Below the pieces are notes generated by a model. The model was not told where the DNA came from. It did no database searches and saw only the letters and a list, made by a program, of their open reading frames with translations. The translations under genes were made by a program, and so were the position numbers. Shown here one piece after another: positions 1 to 6,040 of a stretch of 9,776 nucleotides of DNA (position 1 is the first letter of the stretch; each line of letters begins with the position of its first letter). Source of the DNA: Paracoccaceae bacterium (GTDB lineage Bacteria > Pseudomonadota > Alphaproteobacteria > Rhodobacterales > Rhodobacteraceae); assembly GCA_023263735.1 (NCBI GenBank), contig JALQUQ010000083.1, positions 1 to 9,776 of the forward strand, read 5' to 3'.

Positions 1-428
1 GCGACGAGGCCGTAGTCGGTGCCGTTGAATCCATGCAGGCCGGGGGGGACGGCTTGCGGCCTGGCGCCCCGATTGCCCAGGTACCAGAGGCTCTCAGGGG
101 TGCCGATCAACAGATTGAACGCGCCGTAGTGTTGCTGCTCTTCCGCCAGCGCGTGGGCAAACTGTTCCGGGCTGGCAGAGGACCCTGCCCCGCCGTATTC
201 TTCGGGAACGGTCACGCCCAGCAACCCTTGGGCGCCCATTTCGCGGAAAATCTCGGGGTCGGTGTGTTCGTTCAGATAGGCGTTTTCGACGCGGGTCAGC
301 AGGCGGTCGGTGGCAAAGCTGCGCGCGGCGTCGCGGATCATACGCTCATCTTCGCTAAGCTGGTCGTTCAGCAGCAGCGCATCATCCCATTGAAAGCTGA
401 TGCCCTTGGCCGAAGGTTTATGCGCCAT
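1..428 (-). CDS. gcdH: Glutaryl-CoA dehydrogenase, N-terminal part, interrupted
   Basis: The first ~82 codons encode the N-terminal helical domain of an acyl-CoA dehydrogenase. FQWDDALLLNDQL, EDERMIRDAARSF and LLGVTVPEEYGGAG match glutaryl-CoA dehydrogenase better than other acyl-CoA dehydrogenases. The family enzyme is a soluble FAD protein that converts glutaryl-CoA to crotonyl-CoA in lysine and tryptophan catabolism. In the family, GGAG is followed within a few residues by YGLVARE. Here about 50 foreign residues intervene, in frame, before GTDYGLVA at the window edge. The start ATG (426-428) has an AGGGGAA ribosome binding site about 8 nt upstream. The gene runs off the left edge, so the FAD-binding and catalytic Glu regions are not visible. 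It lies about 80 bp downstream of the GH105 gene on the same strand, with no obvious metabolic link. The family call is fairly firm; an intact product is doubtful. Confidence 0.7.
   Translation of the reverse strand, partial: MAHKPSAKGISFQWDDALLLNDQLSEDERMIRDAARSFATDRLLTRVENAYLNEHTDPEIFREMGAQGLLGVTVPEEYGGAGSSASPEQFAHALAEEQQHYGAFNLLIGTPESLWYLGNRGARPQAVPPGLHGFNGTDYGLV
24..182 (-). other. NRDE/TANGO2-like segment inside the gcdH reading frame
   Basis: On the minus strand, in the gcdH frame, this stretch encodes about 53 residues including SPEQFAHALAEEQQHY, GAFNLLIGTPESLWYLGNRG and PPGLHGFN. This resembles the middle of NRDE/TANGO2 family proteins, where a YNGFNLL...ELWYYSNRGG...PPGLYGLSN pattern is usual. 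It has no counterpart in acyl-CoA dehydrogenases. GC content is as high as the flanks, so composition does not mark it. The exact edges are uncertain by several codons because the flanking gcdH residues are variable. It may be a chimeric read, or less likely a real in-frame insertion. Confidence 0.5.
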
Positions 429-508
429 GTTCCGGTTCCCCTGATCTGAATCTGGACCTGTGATAGACCGGAATCCCCCCGACAGGGACCCGGTTTGTTT
501 TCATCACA

Positions 509-1609
509 TCATGCATTTTTTGAATGAACTGACGACAGCGCCTCGACCAGCATCAGCATGGTCAGGGCCTGACCATAGGGGGCGGGAATATCGGGAATGC
601 GGCGGTAGAAATCCAGATCATGGCCCATGGGCGTGCCATCCGAGACATGGGCCACGATGCCGTCAGGCTGGATGCAGCTTTGCACCGCCGCAAAGGCGCG
701 GGCGGCGACGGGTTCCAGATCGGGCGACAGGAGGCCCAAGGCGATGCCGCGCCGGATGCCATAGGCGAAACCGGCGGTGGCCGAGGCCTCGATGGGCGAA
801 GTTGGGTCATCGAGCAGGGTGTGAAAGAAGCCCTGTTCGTTTTGCAATTCGGCCAAGCGGCGGACTTGCGCGGCGAGGACATTGGCCAAGAACCGATGCG
901 AGACCATCGGCATATCGGGCAGGATGTCAAAAAGCTCGGGGATGGCGATGGTGATCCAGGCATTGCCGCGCCCCCAGAAGGCCCGGGCAAAGTTGTGGCG
1001 GCCGATGAATGTCCAGCCGTGATACCACAGGCCCGAGGCGGGGTTTGACAGATAGCGCGCGTGGATGTGGAATTGATAGACCGCCTCTTCGATCCAATCG
1101 GGGCGGTTGAACCGTTTGCCTGCGCGGGCCAAGAACAGGCAGGTCATGAACAGCGTGTCATCCCACAATTCGCCGTCGTTCTGGCGTTCCTTGACCGTGT
1201 GCTGAAAGCCGCGATCTTGGGTTTTCGCCAGACCGTTGACCAGCCAATCGGCCCAGTCCTGCACCAGATCCTCCCACGCGGGGCGGTGAACATGGTCGAT
1301 CAGGCAACACAGCGCCAGCATGGGCGCGGTGGAATTCACCTGCCGCGCGGGCAGGCCCCGCCCGATCTGCCAGTCGTACCAATCGGCCAAGGCGGCGATC
1401 AGCGCCTGATCGCCGGTGCTGGCCGCATGACGGTAAAGCCCGTAAAGGCCGACGCCGATTTCCCAATCCCATTCGTCGAATTGCAGTTTGAACCCCTGCC
1501 CGCCGGTCGCGCCTTGAAGGGGCGCGGTTTCGTTGATGCCCTTGATGCGGGCCAGCCCGGTGGCCACGCGGGCAAGCTGCGCCAAAAGGGAGGTGGGGTC
1601 TTGGGTCAT
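509..1609 (-). CDS. GH105-family unsaturated glycuronyl (rhamnogalacturonyl) hydrolase
   Basis: This 366-residue protein resembles glycoside hydrolase family 105 (YteR/YesR type; related to GH88). These (alpha/alpha)6-barrel enzymes remove the 4,5-unsaturated uronic acid that polysaccharide lyases leave on oligosaccharide ends. Family-like blocks are GINETAPLQGATGGQGF (24-40), WDWEIGVGLYGLYR (47-60), LWDDTLFMTCLFLARAG (148-164, with Asp150/Asp151 as candidate catalytic acids), LWYHGWT (194-200), FWGRGNAWIT (211-220), ASATAGFAYGIRRGI (275-289) and APYGQA (343-348). The length is normal for the family. No signal peptide is seen, so it probably acts in the cytoplasm on imported oligosaccharides. 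The chosen ATG has AAGGA six bases upstream. An in-frame GTG at 1639 overlaps the stop of the upstream gene by 4 nt (GTGA) and is the alternative. Close coupling to the 1636-3681 gene suggests one operon. The exact sugar substrate cannot be told from sequence. Confidence 0.8.
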   Translation of the reverse strand: MTQDPTSLLAQLARVATGLARIKGINETAPLQGATGGQGFKLQFDEWDWEIGVGLYGLYRHAASTGDQALIAALADWYDWQIGRGLPARQVNSTAPMLALCCLIDHVHRPAWEDLVQDWADWLVNGLAKTQDRGFQHTVKERQNDGELWDDTLFMTCLFLARAGKRFNRPDWIEEAVYQFHIHARYLSNPASGLWYHGWTFIGRHNFARAFWGRGNAWITIAIPELFDILPDMPMVSHRFLANVLAAQVRRLAELQNEQGFFHTLLDDPTSPIEASATAGFAYGIRRGIALGLLSPDLEPVAARAFAAVQSCIQPDGIVAHVSDGTPMGHDLDFYRRIPDIPAPYGQALTMLMLVEALSSVHSKNA

Positions 1610-1615
1610 CGGGGG

Positions 1616-1620
1616 TCCTT
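1616..1620 (-). promoter_or_regulatory. Ribosome binding site deciding the GH105 start
   Basis: AAGGA on the minus strand lies six bases before the ATG at 1607-1609. The upstream in-frame GTG at 1639 lacks comparable spacing and adds ten Pro-rich residues, so the ATG is preferred. Confidence 0.6.
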
Positions 1621-1635
1621 GGGGGATGGGGCGCG

Positions 1636-3681
1636 TCACGCAAGGCGCGCGGTCTGAACCTGCGGCAGGGTGGCGCGGGTGGGAAAGGGGACGGGCTGGC
1701 CCGCACGGAAGAGGCCCTGCGCATAAGACAGCCGCAGATCGGGTTGATCGGGGCGGATCAGGTGCAGCGCCCTGTCGTCCCTTGACAGGGTCAGGCGGCT
1801 GTGGCGGGCGATTTCGGCGATCTGGTCAAGGCCCCCGGCGGGCAGGTTGCCCACGATCACCGCCCAGCCGGTGCAGAGGCCCGAGGTGCGGTGTTCAAGC
1901 CCCTGCCCCGGCCCCCGGGTTTCGGTTTCGATGGGGCCGGTCGCATGGGCCAGCACATAGCCCCCGCCCGATTGCAGCGCGATCCAGTCGGGCCCCCGGC
2001 GCAGGGCATCGAACAGATCAAGCGGCGCATAGGCATGGGTAAAGGGCAGGCGCGCCGACGGGCCAAGATCGTTGAGGTAAAGGCAGGTGTTCCCGTCCAT
2101 CGCCACCCGGGGCATGACGCCATTGCCCGACCAATAGCTGGGGCGGTGGTGGCCCCAAGGATCGTCTTCGCCCGGGTGGTTGATCCAGAGGCGGGCAAAG
2201 GGGTGGCCCGCGCCCTGCACATCGATCAGATGTTGCTGGTGACCGATGGCACCGGGCGGGCCATCGACGGCGGCCGACATTTGCACCTGATCGGTTTTCC
2301 ACAGCGCCAGACGGGCGGCGGCCCCATAGCCCTGAATGTAATGCGCCTGCACCACCGTGCCGGGCGCGGGGCGGGCGTGGGCCTCGATGCCTTGGGGCGG
2401 GGCATAATCGCAGGCGCAAAACATCGGCAGGGCCGCGACGCCTTCGTTCAGCCAGCCCTGACCAAAGGCGACCGTGGCAAAGGGGGGCAATTCCGACAGC
2501 GGGCCCGCGCGCAGTTCCTTGTCATAGGCGCGGCCCATGGTTCCGGCCGAGACCCCGGCCAGAGTGTGCAGCGCGATCATGCGGAACAGCGCATCCAGAA
2601 CGGCGCGGCAATCGTCTTTCAGGGGGCCGTCGCTCCACCGGTACAGCCCGAAAAGGCCGATGAAATCGATGGGATAATACGCGGCCGAGTTCCATTCGGC
2701 GAGACCGTGATCCTTGATGCTGTCAAACCAGCGGGTCAGGCGGCTGTGGGCCCGCGCGCGGTGATCGGCCCCGGTCAGGCCGGAATTGGAAAAGACCTGA
2801 TCGGGAAACAGGGTGCCCGCGATATATTGGCTGACATGAAAGCACAGGACGTGGTTTTCGCTCCAGAACCACATGGTGTCATTGCCGGGTTCGTCCATCC
2901 AATAGCGGTAGGACAAGATGGCCTGCCGGATGCGGTCGGCGGCGGCGGGGGGCAGTTCGGCGGCATGGGCGGCATAAAGCCACAACAGCGGCACCAGCAC
3001 GAAATCGGAGCAATCGCGGCGGCCGTTGATGCCATCCAGCGTGTCGTCAAGGATCGCGTCGCAGGGGGCATCCCACCCCAGCCCCGCCGCAAAGCGTGCC
3101 AGCACGCGGCCGATCCGCGCCTCTCCGTTGCGGGCGGCAAACTCCAGCGCGGCGGCCTTGCGCGCGGCCAGATCGCCGGGCAGATCTTGGGGGCGGGTCT
3201 GGCGCAAGAGGGCAAAGGCGATGGACCGTTCGACCCGGGCGTCGCCGATGGACAGGGTCAGCTTGAGCGGGTGATACGCCTCGGCCAAGGGCGCCAATGA
3301 CCCCAGCGACACCTCGGTCGCGCCCGCGCGCAGGGTGCCCCTGCCGGTAAAAAGCGGCGGCAGATGCGACAGATGCACGCTTTGCCCCACTTGGGCCGTG
3401 ATCTGAACGTCGCTTTCGGGCGGATCATCCACGCGCAGGGTCAGATCGCCGCCGGAAAACACCACCTGCCCCGGGCGGATGTCGCGCGCCAAGGCCATCA
3501 GCGCCGCCAGATCGGCGGGCCGGGCGCGGCTGGGCACGGCGGCCTCAACCGGGTGATCGCCCAACAGGGTCAGTTCGACAAAGAAATTGGTGTCGCGCTC
3601 GGCGATATCTTCCATCAACAACACCAGCTCGGCCCCTTGGGGCGGGAGGGTCCAGAGATTCAAGTGTTGGTTAACAAGCAC
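1636..3681 (-). CDS. Large uncharacterised protein, possible polysaccharide lyase-like toroid fold; 5' end lost
   Basis: The 681-residue frame is not assigned to a named family. The middle (about 170-420) is rich in aromatic and helical segments: MWFWSENHVLCFHVSQYIAG (270-289), FPDQVFSNSGLTG (292-304), LAEWNSAAYYPIDFIGLFGL (327-346) and GRAYDKEL (383-390). That SENH...HVSQYIAG...EW.S..YY layout recalls (alpha/alpha)-toroid proteins found beside carbohydrate genes, including heparinase II/III-like ones. The C-terminal third, with WGHHRPSYWSGNG (509-521), looks beta-rich, as in lyase sandwich domains. Pairing with GH105 just downstream supports a role upstream of it, such as making unsaturated ends, but this is inference. 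The first ~7 codons (GTG at 3679-3681 onward) come from the phage-like segment, not from this gene. The native N-terminus, including any signal peptide, is therefore missing. Coding is certain; function is not. Confidence 0.6.
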   Translation of the reverse strand: MLVNQHLNLWTLPPQGAELVLLMEDIAERDTNFFVELTLLGDHPVEAAVPSRARPADLAALMALARDIRPGQVVFSGGDLTLRVDDPPESDVQITAQVGQSVHLSHLPPLFTGRGTLRAGATEVSLGSLAPLAEAYHPLKLTLSIGDARVERSIAFALLRQTRPQDLPGDLAARKAAALEFAARNGEARIGRVLARFAAGLGWDAPCDAILDDTLDGINGRRDCSDFVLVPLLWLYAAHAAELPPAAADRIRQAILSYRYWMDEPGNDTMWFWSENHVLCFHVSQYIAGTLFPDQVFSNSGLTGADHRARAHSRLTRWFDSIKDHGLAEWNSAAYYPIDFIGLFGLYRWSDGPLKDDCRAVLDALFRMIALHTLAGVSAGTMGRAYDKELRAGPLSELPPFATVAFGQGWLNEGVAALPMFCACDYAPPQGIEAHARPAPGTVVQAHYIQGYGAAARLALWKTDQVQMSAAVDGPPGAIGHQQHLIDVQGAGHPFARLWINHPGEDDPWGHHRPSYWSGNGVMPRVAMDGNTCLYLNDLGPSARLPFTHAYAPLDLFDALRRGPDWIALQSGGGYVLAHATGPIETETRGPGQGLEHRTSGLCTGWAVIVGNLPAGGLDQIAEIARHSRLTLSRDDRALHLIRPDQPDLRLSYAQGLFRAGQPVPFPTRATLPQVQTARLA

Positions 3682-3792
3682 TATGAATATAGCCGCTTGA
3701 TCGAAGACATCACCGAAGTTCAGGCTTTGGCATCACTGCGTAAATTCTACACTGGTGACGCTGGCTACGCTTTGGCTAAGCAAGTTGACACT
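3664..3792 (+). pseudogene. Fragment of a tailed-phage major capsid protein
   Basis: The plus strand encodes 43 residues without start or stop, including [27 protein letters not shown] and [16 protein letters not shown]. This resembles the N-terminal third of HK97-fold major capsid proteins of marine and freshwater podoviruses, as I remember them (typically DKHYEYSRLIEDI...[15 protein letters not shown]). GC is roughly 47%, against well over 60% on both sides, and the codon use (GTT, GCT, TTG, ACT) differs. On the left it abuts the large minus-strand gene after residue ~7; on the right it abuts pdhA right after AMGTS. No other phage gene is present. Either a chimeric join or a captured gene scrap. 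Confidence 0.65.
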
Positions 3793-4359
3793 GGTGCCCA
3801 TGGCGTATTGGTTGTTTTCGATGACGAAAATCACCGGCAGGTCCCAAAGTTCGGCCATGTTGTAGGTTTCATAGACCTGGCCCTGGTTGGCCGCGCCATC
3901 GCCGAAATAGGTAAAGGTCACATTGTCATTGCCTTTGTATTTGTCGGCAAAGGCCAGACCCGCGCCCAGCGGAACCTGCGCGCCCACGATGCCGTGGCCG
4001 CCGTAGAAGTGCTTTTCTTTCGAGAACATGTGCATCGAACCGCCCTTGCCCTTGGAGTAGCCCCCAATTCGGCCGGTCAGTTCTGCCATGACGCCCTTGG
4101 CATCCATCCCGCAGGCCAGCATATGGCCGTGGTCGCGGTAGCTGGTCAGACGCTTGTCGCCGTCTTTCGCCGCGGCCTCCAGACCCACGACCACGGCCTC
4201 TTGCCCGATATAAAGGTGACAAAAGCCGCCGATCAGGCCCATGCCATACAGTTGACCGGCCTTTTCTTCAAAGCGGCGGATCAACAGCATGTCGCGGTAG
4301 TATTTCAGAAGCTCTTCTTTCGAGGCATTCGGCCTCTCAGCGGGTTTCTTTGCGGCCAT
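3733..4359 (-). CDS. pdhA: Pyruvate dehydrogenase E1 component alpha subunit, C-terminally truncated
   Basis: Residues 1-189 are a convincing E1-alpha of the pyruvate dehydrogenase complex, which with E1-beta and thiamine diphosphate decarboxylates pyruvate and reductively acetylates E2. Diagnostic blocks are [19 protein letters not shown] (28-46), GQEAVVVG (52-59), YRDHGHML (74-81), GGSMHMF (106-112), [13 protein letters not shown] (122-134) and the ThDP-binding motif from GDGAANQG (153-160) to IENN (180-183). After AMGTS (186-190) homology stops. The last 18 residues are antisense of the capsid-like segment. Usual length is about 330-345 residues, so roughly 140 residues, including the phosphorylation-loop region, are absent. 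pdhB and the E2 gene, which normally follow, are absent too. The start ATG has GGGAGGA eight bases upstream (4368-4374). Identity is very sure. The truncated form would not be functional, and an artefactual junction is likely. Confidence 0.9.
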   Translation of the reverse strand: MAAKKPAERPNASKEELLKYYRDMLLIRRFEEKAGQLYGMGLIGGFCHLYIGQEAVVVGLEAAAKDGDKRLTSYRDHGHMLACGMDAKGVMAELTGRIGGYSKGKGGSMHMFSKEKHFYGGHGIVGAQVPLGAGLAFADKYKGNDNVTFTYFGDGAANQGQVYETYNMAELWDLPVIFVIENNQYAMGTSVNLLSQSVASVTSVEFTQ

Positions 4360-4406
4360 GTACGGCGTCCTCCCATCCGTTAATGGAATAGTTCAATATT
4401 AAACCA

Positions 4407-4436
4407 TCTGTACTGTATCGGTGTTTGTTGGGTCAA
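4407..4436 (-). promoter_or_regulatory. Candidate pdhA promoter
   Basis: On the minus strand TTGACC (4431-4436) is followed after 18 bases by TACAGA (4407-4412), about 47 bases before the pdhA ATG. The region is AT-rich compared with its surroundings. The -35 is good and the -10 is weak (3 of 6), so this is a suggestion only. Confidence 0.35.
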
Positions 4437-4460
4437 AACAAAAATCGCGGTACAAGCACG

Positions 4461-4479
4461 GCGCATTGCTCCTATGCGC
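4461..4479. promoter_or_regulatory. Inverted repeat upstream of pdhA (possible operator)
   Basis: GCGCAT, seven bases, ATGCGC: a perfect 6-bp dyad in the 240-bp gap between ftsB and pdhA, upstream of the candidate pdhA promoter. It does not match the E. coli PdhR site as I know it. A regulator cannot be named. Confidence 0.3.
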
Positions 4480-4491
4480 ATGCTGCAACCC

Positions 4492-4508
4492 TTGACGTTG
4501 CGAGTCAA
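4492..4508. promoter_or_regulatory. Second inverted repeat upstream of pdhA
   Basis: TTGAC, seven bases, GTCAA: a 5-bp dyad whose centre lies 30 bp from that of the 4461-4479 dyad, about three helical turns. Both repeats have 7-base spacers. A 5-bp dyad can occur by chance. Confidence 0.25.
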
Positions 4509-4599
4509 AAGTTTTGCGGAGGGGATGGGGGAAAGCGATACGCGCAGACCGAACGGCCAAAGCCGCCGGGGTCTGCAAGGGCGTCAGCCGGACCCGCGA

Positions 4600-4902
4600 T
4601 CAGCGGATCACGACTTCGTCCGCGCGAACATATCCAAGAACGTCGCGCACCTGTTCGTCCAAGAGATCAAGGTCCAGATACCGATCAGACAGGCGCGTGG
4701 TCAGGTTTGACATGCGCAGCATCTCTTCGGCCAGACGATCCCGTTCCAGCGTCAATGTCTCGGCCTCGGCACGAATCTGAACCTGACGCAGCACACCATA
4801 ATCGCCTTGCACGGCGGCAAAGGCGAAATAGCCCGAAAGCAACAGCGCAACGGCCATATACAAAAGGCCGCCAAGGCTGGGGTGTGTGCCGTGTTTCTTC
4901 AT
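4600..4902 (-). CDS. ftsB: FtsB/DivIC-family septum formation initiator
   Basis: This 100-residue, single-pass membrane protein has a short basic cytoplasmic N-terminus (MKKHGTHPS), one transmembrane helix (about residues 9-30, LGGLLYMAVALLLSGYFAF) and a coiled coil (about 35-70, with repeated E, R and L). It ends in LSDRYLDLDLLDEQVRDVLG and ADEVVIR, the conserved tail of alphaproteobacterial FtsB-like proteins. In the family it forms the FtsQLB divisome complex that triggers septal peptidoglycan synthesis. The frame could start at 4956, adding 18 residues, but that start has no ribosome binding site and the extension is unlike homologues. The start at 4902 has a weak GGGCAAAAG just upstream. 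Placement between fba and pdhA is the usual Rhodobacterales arrangement. The 120 bp separating it from the fba stop contain a strong stem-loop. Confidence 0.85.
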   Translation of the reverse strand: MKKHGTHPSLGGLLYMAVALLLSGYFAFAAVQGDYGVLRQVQIRAEAETLTLERDRLAEEMLRMSNLTTRLSDRYLDLDLLDEQVRDVLGYVRADEVVIR

Positions 4903-4968
4903 CTTTTGCCCGACGTGTTTTTTATTGCCCGGTTGATCCAAGCTTGCGGGCATCATGGCACATCTGAT

Positions 4969-5010
4969 TCGCGAAGGGAATCCCCCATGAGAGGGAACAT
5001 CCCTTCGCGA
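4969..5010 (-). terminator. Strong stem-loop downstream of fba
   Basis: TCGCGAAGGGA (4969-4979) and TCCCTTCGCGA (5000-5010) form a perfect 11-bp stem with a 20-base loop. The loop holds a further TCCC/GGGA pairing. It lies 14 bp after the fba stop codon and before ftsB. No T-tract follows on the minus strand, so it may be an mRNA 3'-end stabiliser or partial terminator rather than a classic intrinsic terminator. Confidence 0.55.
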
Positions 5011-5024
5011 TTGGATCGAACAGA

Positions 5025-5918
5025 TTAGCCCGCGATCGAGGCGGCGTGGATCGAGGTGATCGACTGGCCCAACAGCGCGTCAAATTCGGCGTCGGATTGG
5101 CCGGCCGACAGGCCTTCGATCAGGGCGCGGCTAAAGCTTGCGATGATACCCCGGTTGCGGGCCAAGATCTCGTTGGCGGCCTCGCGGCTGTGGCCGCCCG
5201 ACAGCGCCACGACCTTCAACACTTTGGGGTGATCGACCAAGGGCGCATAGAAATTATCGACCGTGGGCAGCGACAATTTCAGCATCACTTGCTGGCCTTC
5301 GGGCAGGGCATCCAGATGTTTCAGGATTTCTTCCTGCAAGATCGCCTCGGCTTCGGCCTTGTCCGAGATCGAGATCGTGACCTCGGGTTCCAGAATCGGC
5401 ATCAGGCCATGGGCAATGACGGTTTTGCCCAATTCGAATTGCTGGGCGACGATGGCCGCGATTCCGGCGCGATTGGCCGCCGATACCACCGACCGTTCCT
5501 TGGTGCCATAAATGCCTGCCTTGGCCGCGCGGACCAAAAGTTCGCTCAGCCCCGGGATCGGTTTCAAAAGCTGGCAGCCATCCACCTCGGCCTCAAGTCC
5601 CTTGTCGATTTTCAGGAACGGCACGACGCCCCGCTTTTCCCAAAGATAGGTCGCGGTGGGAATTCCATCGATGGTGCGATCCATCGTCTGTTCAAACAGG
5701 ATCGCGCCGACGACCTTGTCTCCGGTAAAGGCCGGGGATTTGATGATCCGCGCCCGCATCGCATGGATCAGATCGAACATTTCGGATTCCGTCGTCCAGG
5801 CATCGTCGGCCACGCCATACTGGCGCAATGCCTTGGGGGTCGAGCCGCCCGATTGGTCAAGAGCGGCAATAAAGCCGTTGCCGTTGCGAACCTGTTCGGT
5901 CATCGCTGCGATCGACAT
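5025..5918 (-). CDS. fba: Class I fructose-bisphosphate aldolase
   Basis: This 297-residue cytosolic Schiff-base aldolase interconverts fructose 1,6-bisphosphate with glyceraldehyde 3-phosphate and dihydroxyacetone phosphate. It follows the class I pattern (PF00274 type) in its shorter bacterial form: GNGFIAALDQSGGSTPKAL (13-31), KRGVVPFLKIDKGL (95-108), YGTKERSVV (137-145), PILEPEV (174-180), VMLKLSLP (211-218) and ALSGGHSREAAN (238-249). Lys214 is the likely Schiff-base lysine, and Glu177/Glu179 match the family's EPE. There are no class II zinc-ligand motifs. The ATG at 5916-5918 has AAAGGA eight bases upstream; the frame extends open to 6089 but that part is not conserved-looking. It lies 122 bp downstream of pgk, its glycolytic partner, with a hairpin and a possible own promoter between them. 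Confidence 0.93.
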   Translation of the reverse strand: MSIAAMTEQVRNGNGFIAALDQSGGSTPKALRQYGVADDAWTTESEMFDLIHAMRARIIKSPAFTGDKVVGAILFEQTMDRTIDGIPTATYLWEKRGVVPFLKIDKGLEAEVDGCQLLKPIPGLSELLVRAAKAGIYGTKERSVVSAANRAGIAAIVAQQFELGKTVIAHGLMPILEPEVTISISDKAEAEAILQEEILKHLDALPEGQQVMLKLSLPTVDNFYAPLVDHPKVLKVVALSGGHSREAANEILARNRGIIASFSRALIEGLSAGQSDAEFDALLGQSITSIHAASIAG

Positions 5919-5963
5919 GAAGGAAATCCTTTGGTTGGTGTTCGGAAAATGGCCTTTGCAGGG

Positions 5964-5992
5964 GGGATAGCGGCTGCCCAATGGCCATGCAA
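5964..5992 (-). promoter_or_regulatory. Candidate fba promoter
   Basis: On the minus strand TTGCAT (5987-5992), a 17-base spacer and TATCCC (5964-5969) sit about 45 bases before the fba start, just after the pgk hairpin. Ideal spacing but a weak -10 element. Confidence 0.35.
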
Positions 5993-6007
5993 TCTTGTTA
6001 GCGCGAA

Positions 6008-6032
6008 CGCCGGAACAAGCGATGCTCCGGCG
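6008..6032 (-). terminator. Hairpin after pgk (possible weak terminator)
   Basis: CGCCGGA (6008-6014) and TCCGGCG (6026-6032) form a 7-bp GC-rich stem with an 11-base loop, starting 8 bp after the pgk stop codon. The minus-strand tail is TTCGCGC rather than a T run, so termination would be partial. It may set the pgk-to-fba expression ratio. Confidence 0.45.
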
Positions 6033-6040
6033 CTCTTGGC

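Noticed and set aside
470..508. ACCGG/CCGGT repeat between GH105 and gcdH as a terminator
   Set aside because: Only five base pairs with a long loop and no T-tract; below what I would call a terminator.
1801..3300. A 499-codon open frame on the plus strand
   Set aside because: It is the antisense shadow of the large minus-strand gene; high GC keeps this frame open, the product is low-complexity Gly/Ala/Arg/Gln-rich, and there is no ribosome binding site.
3664..3792. Prophage remnant or CRISPR-like spacer as the explanation for the capsid fragment
   Set aside because: No integrase, attachment-site repeats, other phage genes or repeat-spacer pattern are present nearby, and 129 bp is much longer than a spacer.
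3364..4383. A 339-codon plus-strand frame that includes the capsid-like residues
   Set aside because: Only the 43 codons at 3664-3792 look like protein; the rest is antisense to the large gene and to pdhA. The capsid frame happens to be in phase with two shadow frames.
4520..4599. GC-rich imperfect repeats after the ftsB stop as a terminator
   Set aside because: The possible GGGTC/GACCC pairing is short and has no T run; expected by chance in such GC-rich sequence.
4600..4967. Plus-strand frames in the ftsB region (4425-4967, 4474-4710)
   Set aside because: Not protein-like, and antisense to the FtsB frame, which has a clear transmembrane helix, coiled coil and conserved tail.
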